This document shows positions 50,534 through 58,702 of a DNA stretch of 64,000 nt, piece after piece. The notes under the pieces are model-generated. The model was given only the letters and a program-made list of their open reading frames with translations. It was not told where the DNA came from and ran no database searches. The stretch lies in contig NZ_KQ948670.1 of the NCBI RefSeq assembly GCF_001514145.1, positions 4,761 through 68,760 of the forward strand. The letters are read 5' to 3'. A program made the position numbers and the translations under genes. This DNA is from Streptomyces canus. GTDB lineage: Bacteria; Actinomycetota; Actinomycetes; Streptomycetales; Streptomycetaceae. Positions within the stretch are counted from its first letter, which is position 1. Each line of letters opens with the position of its first letter.

Positions 50534-52609
50534 ATGGCGCCCACCACCCTCCCCGGACAACTCGTCCGCACTTGCCGCTTCACCCGAGGTGTCCCCGAGC
50601 GGTTCACCGTCTCGTCCGACGGCGGAACCGTCCTGTTCCTTCGTGGGCGCACGGGCGACGATCCGGCGGCCTGTCTCTGGTCGCTGGACGTCGGCTCGGG
50701 GAAGGAGAGGCTGCTGGCCGACCCCGTCCGGCTGCTCGCGAACGGGCGCTCGCCGCGAACCGCCGGCATCGAGGCGTACGGCACCGACGCGGCGACCGGT
50801 GTCGTCGCCTTCGCCCTGGCCGGCGGGCTCTGGAAGCTGGACGTGGGCAAGGGGGAGCCTCGCCGACTGCCCGTGGTCGGCCCGGTCGCGGACCCCCGGC
50901 CCGATCCGACCGGCTGTCACCTCGCCTATGTGTCGCACGGCGCCCTGCGCGTGGTGGAGGCGAACGGCTCCGGTGATCGCCCGGTGGCCGAACCGGACAC
51001 TCCTCGCGTGGAGTTCGGAACCGCCGTGCACACGGGCGCCACATCCCTCGACGGCACCCGCGGGCACTGGTGGTCCCCCCACGGCGGCCAACTGCTGTTC
51101 GCCCGAACCGACTTCACGCTTGTCCGGCCCTGGCCGACAGCCGAGCCGGCCGGACCGCCGGTGACCCGCACCGCCCTGGCCGGAACCCCCAACCCGGACG
51201 TCACCCTGTGGCTCGCCGCGCTCGACGGCCCACCGGTACCGGTGAGGTGGAACCGCACGGCCTTCGAGTACGTCGTGGGCGCCGGCTGGGACGCACACGG
51301 ACCCTGGGCCGTCGTACAGTCCCGAGACCAGCACGCCGTCCGGTTCCTCGCTATCGATCCGGACGACGGGCGGACGACCGTCCTGGACGAGCAGCGCGAC
51401 CCGTGCTGGGTGCAGCTCGTGCCCGGGCTGCCCGCGCGTACGGGCTCCGGAGCTCTCCTCGCCCACCGGGACCTGCGGGGCACGAGACACCTCACGCTGG
51501 ACGGAACTCCCGTGACACCCACGGGACTTCAGCTGCGAGCCGTGCTCGGCACCGACGGCGACGAGATCCTGTTCACGGCCTCCGGCGACCCCATGGAGAC
51601 CCACCTGTGGAGCTACGGTCCCAACTTCGGTCTCCGACAGCTGAGTTCCGGGCCCGGCGTCCACTCCGGCACCTCCCGCGGCGGCACCCTGGTCCGGGTC
51701 ACCCGTGACGCCGAGCGGCCCGGCGGGCGGGCCGAGGTGCTCCGCGCGGGCGCACCGGCGGTCGCTGTCCTGTCGTACGCCGAACGCCCGGTTCTCGACC
51801 TCCACGCACAGCGTCTCGCCCTCGGGCCACGAGGGTTGGCCGCCCGGCTCCACTTCCCCTCCTGGTACCGGCGGGGCAGTGGCCCGCTGCCGGTGCTCGT
51901 CGACTCGTACGGCGGGGCGGCCCTCCAGCGCGTCACCGCGGAGCTGGACTGGCGGGTCCTGCTGTCGCAGTGGTTCGCCGAGCAGGGATTCGCGGTACTC
52001 ACGACCGACGGCCGCGGCACACCGGGGCGGGGACCCGACTGGGAGCGCGAGGTGCACGGCGACCTGTTCGGGCCCGTCCTCGACGACCAGGTCACCGCCC
52101 TGCACGAGGCCGCGCGCCGGCATCCCGACCTCGATCTCGGCCGGGTCGCCGTCCGTGGCTGGTCCTTCGGCGGGGCACTCGCCGCCCTGGCAGTGCTGCG
52201 CCGCCCCGACGTCTTCCACGCTGCCGTGGCCGGTGCGGGCGTCGCCGACCAGCGGCTCTACAACGCCCATTGGCGCGAGCGGTTCCTCGGCCACCCCGAC
52301 GCGTTCCCGCAGCGGTACGACGCCTGCAACCTGCTCCTCGACGCGCCCCGCCTGACACGTCCGCTGCTGCTGATCCACGGCCTGACCGACACCAATGTCC
52401 CGGCGGTCAACACACTGCGCCTCTCCGAGGCGTTACGGGCCGCGAGAGTCCCGCACGAACTCCTGCTCCTGCCGGGCAGCGGCCACCAGCCGATCGGCTC
52501 GGCGCTCACGGGGCAGCTGCTGGACCGCCAAGTGCGCTTCCTGCGGCGCCACTTGGGCATCGGACCGACGCACGAGCAGACCGGCCACCCCGTGCGGCGT
52601 CCGTCCTAG
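50534..52609 (+). CDS. S9 prolyl oligopeptidase family protein (DPP-IV-like), with a TTA codon
   Basis: 691 residues from ATG 50534, with GGAAGGAAC upstream. An N-terminal beta-propeller (residues about 1-440) is followed by a C-terminal alpha/beta hydrolase. The nucleophile is Ser544 in GWSFGG, the acid Asp619 in HGLTDTNVP and the base His651 in GSGHQP. There is no signal peptide. It is probably a cytoplasmic dipeptidyl- or acylaminoacyl-peptidase. Leu634 is encoded by TTA (52433-52435), suggesting bldA-dependent expression. Its stop shares the CTAG palindrome with the convergent dienelactone hydrolase. Confidence 0.94.
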   Translation: MAPTTLPGQLVRTCRFTRGVPERFTVSSDGGTVLFLRGRTGDDPAACLWSLDVGSGKERLLADPVRLLANGRSPRTAGIEAYGTDAATGVVAFALAGGLWKLDVGKGEPRRLPVVGPVADPRPDPTGCHLAYVSHGALRVVEANGSGDRPVAEPDTPRVEFGTAVHTGATSLDGTRGHWWSPHGGQLLFARTDFTLVRPWPTAEPAGPPVTRTALAGTPNPDVTLWLAALDGPPVPVRWNRTAFEYVVGAGWDAHGPWAVVQSRDQHAVRFLAIDPDDGRTTVLDEQRDPCWVQLVPGLPARTGSGALLAHRDLRGTRHLTLDGTPVTPTGLQLRAVLGTDGDEILFTASGDPMETHLWSYGPNFGLRQLSSGPGVHSGTSRGGTLVRVTRDAERPGGRAEVLRAGAPAVAVLSYAERPVLDLHAQRLALGPRGLAARLHFPSWYRRGSGPLPVLVDSYGGAALQRVTAELDWRVLLSQWFAEQGFAVLTTDGRGTPGRGPDWEREVHGDLFGPVLDDQVTALHEAARRHPDLDLGRVAVRGWSFGGALAALAVLRRPDVFHAAVAGAGVADQRLYNAHWRERFLGHPDAFPQRYDACNLLLDAPRLTRPLLLIHGLTDTNVPAVNTLRLSEALRAARVPHELLLLPGSGHQPIGSALTGQLLDRQVRFLRRHLGIGPTHEQTGHPVRRPS

Positions 52610-53361
52610 AACGTGCGCTTGAGCAGGTCGAGCAGCGCCGCCCAGTGCCGCTCGTCGCCCTCGCGGTGGTACGAGGCGGTGTCGGCCTGGGTGAAACCGT
52701 GCGGGGCGCCGTCGTAGACCTCGCACCGGTGGCGGACTCCGGCCCGGGTCAGCGCGGCGGCGAGGCGCTCGATCTGCTCGGGAGGCAGCGAGGGGTCCTC
52801 GTCCGCGTGGCCGAAGTACAGTTCGGCGGTGATGCGTTCGGCCACCAGGTGCGGGCTGTCCGGAGCTTCGGTCGCCAGACGCCCGCCGTGGAAGCCGGCC
52901 GCCGCGGCCACCCGGTCCGGGTAGGTACCGGCGGTGAGCAGGGACAGTCGTGCGCCCATGCAGTAGCCGGTGAGGGCGACCGGGCCGTCGGCGACCTCGG
53001 GGCGGTCGGCCAGCCAGCGCAGATACGCCCCGGCGTCCCGCATCGCGAGCTCGGGCGTGAGCGCCTGCACCACCGGCATGATCTTCTTGAAGAGCTCGGG
53101 CCGCGCGCCCGGGTCGATGAACTCGGGCAGTTCGAAGACCGGCGCGCGCCCGCGACGGTAGAACAGGTTCGGCACGAGAACCGTGTAGCCGGCCCCGGCG
53201 AGCCGGTCGGCCATCGACTTCAGTTGAGGGCGCAGCCCGAAGGCGTCCTGGAAGAGCAGGACGGCCGGCCTGGGCACGCCGTCGCCCGTGTGGGCCAGAT
53301 AGGCGTCGGCGATGCCGTCCTCGGTGGGGATATCGACGGCGGTTCCCTGGAGGGAGGTCAT
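52606..53361 (-). CDS. Dienelactone hydrolase family protein
   Basis: 251 residues from ATG 53361. Alpha/beta hydrolase with a cysteine nucleophile in GYCMGARLSLL, as in true dienelactone hydrolases. Asp lies in LYFGHADEDPSLPPEQIERL and His in YDGAPHGFT. AVLLFQDAFGLRPQLKSMADRLAGAGYTVLVPNLFYRRGRAP is the N-terminal core. It may act in aromatic-ring-degradation intermediates or on other esters. It overlaps the S9 peptidase end by 4 nt in the opposite orientation. Confidence 0.93.
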   Translation of the reverse strand: MTSLQGTAVDIPTEDGIADAYLAHTGDGVPRPAVLLFQDAFGLRPQLKSMADRLAGAGYTVLVPNLFYRRGRAPVFELPEFIDPGARPELFKKIMPVVQALTPELAMRDAGAYLRWLADRPEVADGPVALTGYCMGARLSLLTAGTYPDRVAAAAGFHGGRLATEAPDSPHLVAERITAELYFGHADEDPSLPPEQIERLAAALTRAGVRHRCEVYDGAPHGFTQADTASYHREGDERHWAALLDLLKRTF

Positions 53362-53483
53362 GGGGGAGCCTCTCTGTGCATGCGACGGTGAGCAGGTCGC
53401 CGGCCCGACGGAACCGGGCCGGGCACATGGTTGCACGCACCACTCAACCGGCCGTCGCGGCCCCCTCCCCCTTGAGGGCCGCT

Positions 53484-54104
53484 TTACTCGAACCGGCTGG
53501 TGTCCCCCGCACCATGCCGCACGATCTCGGCCTCGCCGCCGGAGAAGTCGATCACCGTCGTCGGTTCGGTGCCGCAGTCCCCGGAGTCGACGACCGCGTC
53601 CAGCACATGGTCGAGACGGTCCTTGATCTCCCAGCCCTGCGTCATCGGCTCCTCCTCGTCGGGCAGGAGCAGGGTGCTCGACAGCAGCGGCTCTCCGAGC
53701 TCGGTGAGCAGCGCCTGGGTGACGACGTGGTCCGGGATGCGCACGCCGACCGTCTTCTTCTTCGGGTGCTGGAGCATACGCGGCACCTCCTTCGTCGCCG
53801 GGAGGATGAAGGTGTAGCTGCCGGGTGTGGACGCCTTGATCGCACGGAACACGTCCTTGTCGACCCGTACGAACTGGCCGAGCTGCGCGAAGTCCTGGCA
53901 GACCAGGGTGAAGTGGTGCCGGTCGTCCAGATGCCGGATGGTCCGGATCCGGTCGATGCCGTCACGGCTGCCCAGCCGGCACCCGAGCGCGTAGCAGGAG
54001 TCCGTCGGATACGCGATCAGCGCGTCCGAGCGGATGCTCTCGGCGATCTGGGAGATGGTGCGGGGTTGCGGGTTGTCGGGGTGCACGTCGAAGTACTTCG
54101 CCAT
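53484..54104 (-). CDS. YciO/Sua5/YrdC-family protein (threonylcarbamoyl-AMP synthase-like)
   Basis: 206 residues. The Sua5/YrdC domain is seen in LIAYPTDSCYALGCRLGSRDGIDRIRTIRHLDDRHHFTLVC, RAIKASTPGSYTFILPATKEVPRM, KKKTVGVRIPDHVVTQALLTELGEPLLSSTLLLP and TEPTTVIDFSGGEAEIVRHG. The N-terminal RTISQIAESIRSDAL and the length point to the YciO branch rather than the essential TsaC. YciO proteins bind double-stranded RNA or ATP, and their physiological role is unclear. Monocistronic, facing a 700-bp degenerate stretch. Confidence 0.9.
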   Translation of the reverse strand: MAKYFDVHPDNPQPRTISQIAESIRSDALIAYPTDSCYALGCRLGSRDGIDRIRTIRHLDDRHHFTLVCQDFAQLGQFVRVDKDVFRAIKASTPGSYTFILPATKEVPRMLQHPKKKTVGVRIPDHVVTQALLTELGEPLLSSTLLLPDEEEPMTQGWEIKDRLDHVLDAVVDSGDCGTEPTTVIDFSGGEAEIVRHGAGDTSRFE

Positions 54105-54327
54105 CCGTCGAGCTTATGCCGTCGCCGGACGGCCGCGACGCAGGCACATGAGTGCCGTCGCCGGCCGCCCCATGTGCGCCCGGACGACCGAAGGTCCATG
54201 ACCGTGCGGCACGCGCCGACGACCCGGTGAGGTCGTGACCGCCTTGCGCACCGGGACCGTTCGGCGACACGGCCGTGTCTCCCGCTCCCGGCGAAGCCGC
54301 TCGTGCCGGCCACCCGCGCTCCCGCCA

Positions 54328-54690
54328 TGGACCGTACCGCCGTACGACGGCACGCGCCCGCCGGCGCCTCCGCCCCTGCCCTGACGCTGCGCCCGTGGCG
54401 GTCCGCGGACGCCCCGGAACCGGCCGTCCTTCACCGGGACGAGGCTCTGGGCCGCTGGATCGGGTCCGTCGTGGACGACGAGGCGGGCGCAGCAGCGGGG
54501 GCGGGAGGGGGACCGGTGCGCCTTCGCCGTCGTCGAGGCACGACGAGGGCGATACACGGTCAGCCGGCGAGGTTGGGTGCCGGGCTCGCGCGAGGCAAGG
54601 GCGTGGCCCCGCGCGCCGTGGACTGACCTCCCATGCCTTCGACAACTTCGTGAACCCCTCCACAGCACCGGCAAGAGCGCAGCGACACGC
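54328..54690 (+). pseudogene. GNAT acetyltransferase relic
   Basis: Plus-strand fragments in different frames read LTLRPWRSADAPEPAVLHRDEALGRWIGSVVDDEAGA, then CAFAVVEARRGRYTV, ARGKGVAPRAVD followed by a stop, and LTSHAFDNFVNP. Together these match a GNAT acetyltransferase of the ribosomal-protein-alanine type (LTLRPW, FAVVEA, RGxGVAPRA). At least three frame changes and a missing central segment make it non-functional. The rest of the 700-bp gap 54105-54805 shows no gene. Confidence 0.65.
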
Positions 54691-54805
54691 CCTCATCGCA
54701 CTCCTGCCCGACGGGCACCCCCACGCCCGTCTCCCGCCCGCCGCACGTGAGGTAACGTCCCGAGCGGTGTGCCATGCAGAACGCTAGGGCGAGGAGAAGG
54801 GTGAC

Positions 54806-56338
54806 GTGGCAGGTCAGGAGGGCGGGCTCGGTCGGAGCCGGGCGGCGGACGCTCGCACCCCGACATGGGCGCAGGAACTCCTCGACCATCTGCGGCCGAC
54901 CGGACGTGACGTCCGCCGGATCGTCGCCTGGCTCGCGGAGACGCTGCGCGGCACGGCCTCGCTCCAGGACCACACCGGAACCCTCGTCGCCGGAACACGC
55001 CTCCCGCTGGACGAGGGCCTGGTCGCCGACATCCTCGCCGGTCGCATCGCCTCCGCGGCCGCGGCCGACGAGGACGGCCACCTGCGCCTGGTCAGGATCG
55101 AGCAGCCGCATCAGGCGTCCGCGGGAGTGCTCGCGGTGGCCCGCCCGGAACCCTTCGACCGGCGCGCCTCCGACATCCTCACCCACACCGTCCAGGTCCT
55201 CGAACTTCTGCTGCGCGCCCGTGAGGCGACCGCGGCCGGGCGGCGCCTGAAGCGGGCCACGTCCGATCTGCGCCTGGCGATACTCCAGCTGCTCATGGTG
55301 GAGGACACCGTGTCCGCCCGTCGTGTCGCCGCGGGGCTCTGGCCCGGCCTGCTCGACACCGAGACGGCATGCGTCTACGTCCTCGAGGGGGACGCCGCGG
55401 AACGGGACCGGCTCGCGGAGGAGTGCCTCGGCGTGACCGGCGACCGCGCACTCGTGGTGCGCTGTCCGGCGATGGACGGGCACGTGATCATCGTGACCAC
55501 CGCGGACGCGGCGGGCGAGGCCCTGCGCTCACTCGTCGACCGCAACCCCGGCACCCTGCTCGGCGGCAGCTCCCGGCAGAGCCTCGCCCGGACGGCCACC
55601 GCCTACGGGCAGGCGGTCAGCGCCCTCGCCGTGGCGCGGGTACGGCCGGACAAGGCGGCCGTGTACGCCGAACGCACCCACCCCGAACGGCTGATGGACC
55701 CGGCCGCGCTGCGCGAATGGACCGCCCGGCTGCTGCGTCCGCTCGACACCCTGCCGCACCACACCCGCGCCGAACTGCTCGCCACCACCCGGCTCGGACT
55801 GGAGTTCACCGCCGTGAGCGCGGCCAAGGTCCTCGGCGTCAGCCGCAACACCGTCCGCGCCCGTATGGAACGCGTCGAGTCCCTGCTGCGGACCGATTTC
55901 ACCGACCTCACCGTCCGCGCGACCGTCCACCTGGCCCTGAGCACCCAGGTCAGCCTCGCGGACGGACAAGGCGATCACGGCGGCACCCCGCAGGCCCGCG
56001 CCCGGCTCGGCGATTTGCTGGCCGGACCCGCGCTGGGGACCTGGGCGCGGGAGCTGCTGGGCCGTCTGGACGGCGACGCCCGCGACCTGCGCCGCACCCT
56101 GCGCAGCTGGATCGCCGCGGGCGGCAACGCGGAGCGGGCCGCGCAGACACTGGCCGTGCACCCGCAGACCGTGCGCGAACACGTCCGCAGCGCCGAGCCG
56201 GTTCTGGAACGCCGGCTGATCGCCTCCGGGAGCGACCTCTACGAGGTCGTGCTGGCCCATCTGGCGACCGGCGAACTCGAACACCCCGTCCTGCTCCGGG
56301 ACAATCCGGGCCATCCGGACGCACCTGTGCACGGGTGA
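54806..56338 (+). CDS. PucR-like regulator with two HTH regions
   Basis: 510 residues from GTG 54806, with GGAGAAGG 5 nt upstream. The N-terminal half is a GAF-like or uncharacterised sensor region (RDVRRIVAWLAETLRGTASLQDHTGTLVAGTRLPLDEGLVADILAGRIAS). The middle carries a PucR-type HTH (AELLATTRLGLEFTAVSAAKVLGVSRNTVRARMERVESLLRTDF). The C-terminal part carries a second PucR-like HTH (LRSWIAAGGNAERAAQTLAVHPQTVREHVRSAEPVLERRL). Both follow the PucR C-terminal pattern. The target is unknown. Confidence 0.85.
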   Translation: MAGQEGGLGRSRAADARTPTWAQELLDHLRPTGRDVRRIVAWLAETLRGTASLQDHTGTLVAGTRLPLDEGLVADILAGRIASAAAADEDGHLRLVRIEQPHQASAGVLAVARPEPFDRRASDILTHTVQVLELLLRAREATAAGRRLKRATSDLRLAILQLLMVEDTVSARRVAAGLWPGLLDTETACVYVLEGDAAERDRLAEECLGVTGDRALVVRCPAMDGHVIIVTTADAAGEALRSLVDRNPGTLLGGSSRQSLARTATAYGQAVSALAVARVRPDKAAVYAERTHPERLMDPAALREWTARLLRPLDTLPHHTRAELLATTRLGLEFTAVSAAKVLGVSRNTVRARMERVESLLRTDFTDLTVRATVHLALSTQVSLADGQGDHGGTPQARARLGDLLAGPALGTWARELLGRLDGDARDLRRTLRSWIAAGGNAERAAQTLAVHPQTVREHVRSAEPVLERRLIASGSDLYEVVLAHLATGELEHPVLLRDNPGHPDAPVHG

Positions 56339-56526
56339 GCCCTGTGCCGCGCACAGCGGGCATCGACGCGATTCACAAGGGTGCGCAGGTCACGTAAGTT
56401 CGACGCACCGCAGGGGGAACGACCGGAACGGGGGACCGGTCGCGCCCCCTGTGACGTGTCTCCCGCGACTCCCGCCGGTCCTCGCCCACGCCACCGGCAC
56501 TGGTTCGGTCTTCCGGCACCGATGTG

Positions 56527-56550
56527 GACTGACCTGCGCACGACGGGTAC
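56527..56550 (+). promoter_or_regulatory. Possible SigB-type promoter before the small protein
   Basis: GACT (56527-56530), 14-nt spacer, GGGTAC (56545-56550) fits GNNT-N14-GGGTAC. The start codon lies 40 nt downstream of the -10 at 56590. The -35 part is degenerate by nature, so the match is only moderately informative. Confidence 0.35.
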
Positions 56551-56589
56551 TCGTCCCCTCCGGAACGTCTACCGCCGGAGGAGGCCCGA

Positions 56590-56826
56590 ATGACCAGCAG
56601 CACGGAGACCGGCGGCGCGACCGGCACGCCGGACAAGGACTACAACCTCATCTGGTACGTCGAGGCGTGCCTGAGCAACGCGCTGCGCCTGGAGAGCTAC
56701 ATCCAGGACGCGGAACGCGACAAGGACACCGAGGTCGCCGACCTGTTCCGCAAGGCCCAGGCGGACAGCCGCAAGGGCGCCGAGATAGGCAAGGGGCTCC
56801 TGCGCGCCCGGCTGAACGGCGGCTGA
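56590..56826 (+). CDS. Small conserved hypothetical protein
   Basis: 78 residues, preceded by GGAGGAGG 7 nt upstream. A Ser/Thr/Gly-rich head (MTSSTETGGATGTPDKDYN) is followed by a long amphipathic helix (YVEACLSNALRLESYIQDAERDKDTEVADLFRKAQADSRKGAEIGKGLLRARL). Helical proteins of this kind are common small stress-associated proteins in streptomycetes, but no family is recognised. A 14-bp-arm terminator follows 12 nt after the stop, and a SigB-like promoter precedes it. Confidence 0.8.
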   Translation: MTSSTETGGATGTPDKDYNLIWYVEACLSNALRLESYIQDAERDKDTEVADLFRKAQADSRKGAEIGKGLLRARLNGG

Positions 56827-56838
56827 CCCGGTAGGTGC

Positions 56839-56872
56839 GGAAGGGCCGGACAGACGGGTGTCCGGCCCTTCC
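56839..56872 (+). terminator. 14-bp-arm terminator hairpin
   Basis: GGAAGGGCCGGACA (56839-56852), loop GACGGG, TGTCCGGCCCTTCC (56859-56872): perfect arms 12 nt after the small-protein stop. Strongest terminator candidate in the window. Confidence 0.85.
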
Positions 56873-56952
56873 ATCCTGCGCGGACGTCGCGTTGCCGTCC
56901 GGGAGAAGGCGCACAGGGACTGAACAGGCGTAACCGATCTTCCGTACCCCAG

Positions 56953-56968
56953 GGTGTAGTCGTACACC
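56953..56968. repeat. GGTGTA-N4-TACACC inverted repeat
   Basis: A perfect 6-bp-arm repeat about 20 bp before the lipoprotein start at 56989. Possible operator of that gene. Weak because of arm length. Confidence 0.4.
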
Positions 56969-56988
56969 GACCGGATACGGAGAGGCTC

Positions 56989-57435
56989 GTGCCGCGACGA
57001 GGACGCAACCATCGGAACACCGTGTTACGCCTTGGCACCCTCGTCGGGAGCCTCGCGCTGGTCACGGCCTGTGGCGGAGGCGAGGACGACACCGCCAAGA
57101 CCCCACGGCCGTCGAGGAGTTCCGCCGCGCCCGCGGCCGGCATCGTGGCCCCGGCCAGGATCGAGGTGATCGCCGGACTGGCCGGCTGCAAGGCCGAGAT
57201 CCGTATCGAGGCCGACGAACTGCGTGAGGGACTCTGCCACTCGGGTCAGGCCGACTACCGCATCACCACCTTCCCCGCGGAGAAGTACAAGGAGGCGTGG
57301 CTCGACGCGGCCAGTGTCTACGGCGGCAAGTACCTCGTGGGCCCGCGCTGGGTGGTCAGCGCCAAGGCGGAACACCTGGAACAGGCCAGGAACAAGCTGG
57401 GCGGGACCATACGGCAGCTGCAGGGCACGTCGTAG
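56989..57435 (+). CDS. Putative lipoprotein
   Basis: 148 residues from GTG 56989, with GGAGAGG close upstream. Arg-rich n-region (PRRGRNHRNTVLRLG), hydrophobic core TLVGSLALVTAC and lipobox LVTAC, whose Cys would be lipidated. The mature part has two further cysteines (LAGCKAEI, EGLCHSGQADYRITTF), which may form a disulfide, and a predicted small alpha/beta domain ending in LEQARNKLGGTIRQLQGTS. The function is unknown. Convergent with the cobalt transporter gene cbtA. Confidence 0.82.
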   Translation: MPRRGRNHRNTVLRLGTLVGSLALVTACGGGEDDTAKTPRPSRSSAAPAAGIVAPARIEVIAGLAGCKAEIRIEADELREGLCHSGQADYRITTFPAEKYKEAWLDAASVYGGKYLVGPRWVVSAKAEHLEQARNKLGGTIRQLQGTS

Positions 57436-57471
57436 GTGCTGCCGGGCGCGCCCCCGGCAGAACCCACACCG

Positions 57472-58215
57472 TCAGGCGACCACCGCCGAGACCTTGCCGT
57501 GAGCCCGTTCCGGCTCGAGGACCCGCTCCGCCAGATAGCCGAAGAGCAGCCCGAATCCCGCCCACAGCACGGCCTGGACGCCGAGCGAGGCCAGGCGGAA
57601 CTCCCACAGGTCGGTGGCCGGGAAACCCTTCGGGGTGTTGTCCCCGGCGGGCAGGGCGACCATCGCCACCGCCACCGCGGCGACGAAGGCCACGGCGGCC
57701 GCGGTCGAGGCGTTCCAGTTGCCCCAGGCCGGGGCCAGTCTGCGGCCCAGCAGGACCGCGCCGATCGCGAGGAGCACGCTGAGCGCGATCATCAGGACGA
57801 ACAGGGCGGTGCGCTTGTCGATGGTGTCCGGGTCGCCCACCGCGGGCGGGTTCGCCGGATACTTGAGGATCGGCACGAGATAGACGGTGAGGAAGCCGCC
57901 GAGCGCGGTCAGACCCGCCGTCGCCCGGGCTCCGAACCGGCCGATCCGGCCCAGTGCGAAGCAGAACGCCAGCGCCAGGATGCCGCCGATGGCGACCCCG
58001 AAGACGAGGACCCCGGTGGCGAGTCCGGCCGTCGACTGCACGGAACGGCTGACGAGTTCCTCGCCGTGCTCGTGGGAGCCGGCCTCCTCGAAGGCGATGG
58101 CCGCGTCCACCGGGCCCTCACCGACCAGGTAGGCGAAGACGAAGGCCAGGACGCCGGCGCCGAGCCCCGCGAGCATGCCGCGCACCAACAGGGTGCGTAC
58201 GACTGTGGAGTTCAT
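57472..58215 (-). CDS. cbtA: Cobalt transporter subunit CbtA
   Basis: 247 residues. Multi-pass membrane protein with five to six segments and the conserved N-terminal MNSTVVRTLLVRGMLAGLGAGVLAFVFAYLVGEGPVDAAIAFEEAG, as in the CbtA family of predicted cobalt transporters. Acidic and His residues (SHEHGEELVSRSVQS) follow the first helix. It is transcribed after cbtB (16 bp gap) under a cobalamin riboswitch, so cobalt uptake is repressed when B12 is plentiful. Confidence 0.94.
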   Translation of the reverse strand: MNSTVVRTLLVRGMLAGLGAGVLAFVFAYLVGEGPVDAAIAFEEAGSHEHGEELVSRSVQSTAGLATGVLVFGVAIGGILALAFCFALGRIGRFGARATAGLTALGGFLTVYLVPILKYPANPPAVGDPDTIDKRTALFVLMIALSVLLAIGAVLLGRRLAPAWGNWNASTAAAVAFVAAVAVAMVALPAGDNTPKGFPATDLWEFRLASLGVQAVLWAGFGLLFGYLAERVLEPERAHGKVSAVVA

Positions 58216-58231
58216 GGTGTTCCGCCCCGCC

Positions 58232-58450
58232 TCAGTGGCAGGGGAAACCGAGCAGGTGGCGTGCGTCGTGCACCCACTCGTGGACGCCCTCGCCGGAGAC
58301 GAGTGCGGTGGCGCCCTGTTCGGCGCCGACGAAGTACAGCAGGACGAGCATCAGGACGCCGAAGAAGACGGCCCAGGGGACGAGCGCCCGCACCGGCAGC
58401 GGGGTGATCGCAGGGGTGGTGGGCGTGGGGGCGGCAGTGGACTGCGCCAT
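58232..58450 (-). CDS. cbtB: Cobalt transporter subunit CbtB
   Basis: 72 residues from ATG 58450, with GAGGAGG 7 nt upstream. One transmembrane helix (VPWAVFFGVLMLVLLYFVGAEQGA) and a metal-binding His-rich C-terminus (VHEWVHDARHLLGFPCH), diagnostic for CbtB. It works with CbtA to take up cobalt for cobalamin synthesis. First gene of the riboswitch-controlled cbtBA operon. Confidence 0.95.
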   Translation of the reverse strand: MAQSTAAPTPTTPAITPLPVRALVPWAVFFGVLMLVLLYFVGAEQGATALVSGEGVHEWVHDARHLLGFPCH

Positions 58451-58504
58451 GGCGAGACCTCCTCGGGAACAACGCGTCCCGCATCGTGGTGGAGCACTCG
58501 ACGA

Positions 58505-58640
58505 CGGCGTTGGGTCTGACTCACCACCACCTCGTCATCCGAGGGGTGGCACACAGTGGCGCGACCGTGCCGGGCTTGCACCGGACTTCCGTGGCGCCGT
58601 CGTCCTTGTCGCCCCAGATGGTAGGGGTAATACGGGCTTC
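58505..58640 (-). promoter_or_regulatory. Cobalamin riboswitch controlling cbtBA
   Basis: Minus-strand leader of cbtB contains GGAAGTCCGGTGCAAGCCCGG (58590-58570), the conserved GGTGxxAxxCC region, the B12 box GCCACTGTG (58560-58552) and GAGTCAGACCC further 3' (58522-58512). Order and spacing match the conserved core of cobalamin riboswitches. The presence of CbtBA downstream supports the call. Confidence 0.85.
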
Positions 58641-58648
58641 GGCCAACA

Positions 58649-58660
58649 TGGCGTACGCCA
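58649..58660. repeat. TGGCGTACGCCA palindrome
   Basis: A perfect 12-bp palindrome 43 bp before the histidine phosphatase start, just upstream of the riboswitch region and adjoining TACGAT (58663-58668). Possible operator for the divergent pair. Confidence 0.45.
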
Positions 58661-58702
58661 CCTACGATGAACCGCCCCCGCCGACTCGACGAAAGGGCCC
58701 CC

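Noticed and set aside
58505..58640. Reading the cbtB leader as an ordinary protein-coding extension
   Set aside because: The conserved cobalamin-riboswitch strings occur in the right order and spacing, and no protein similarity is seen there.
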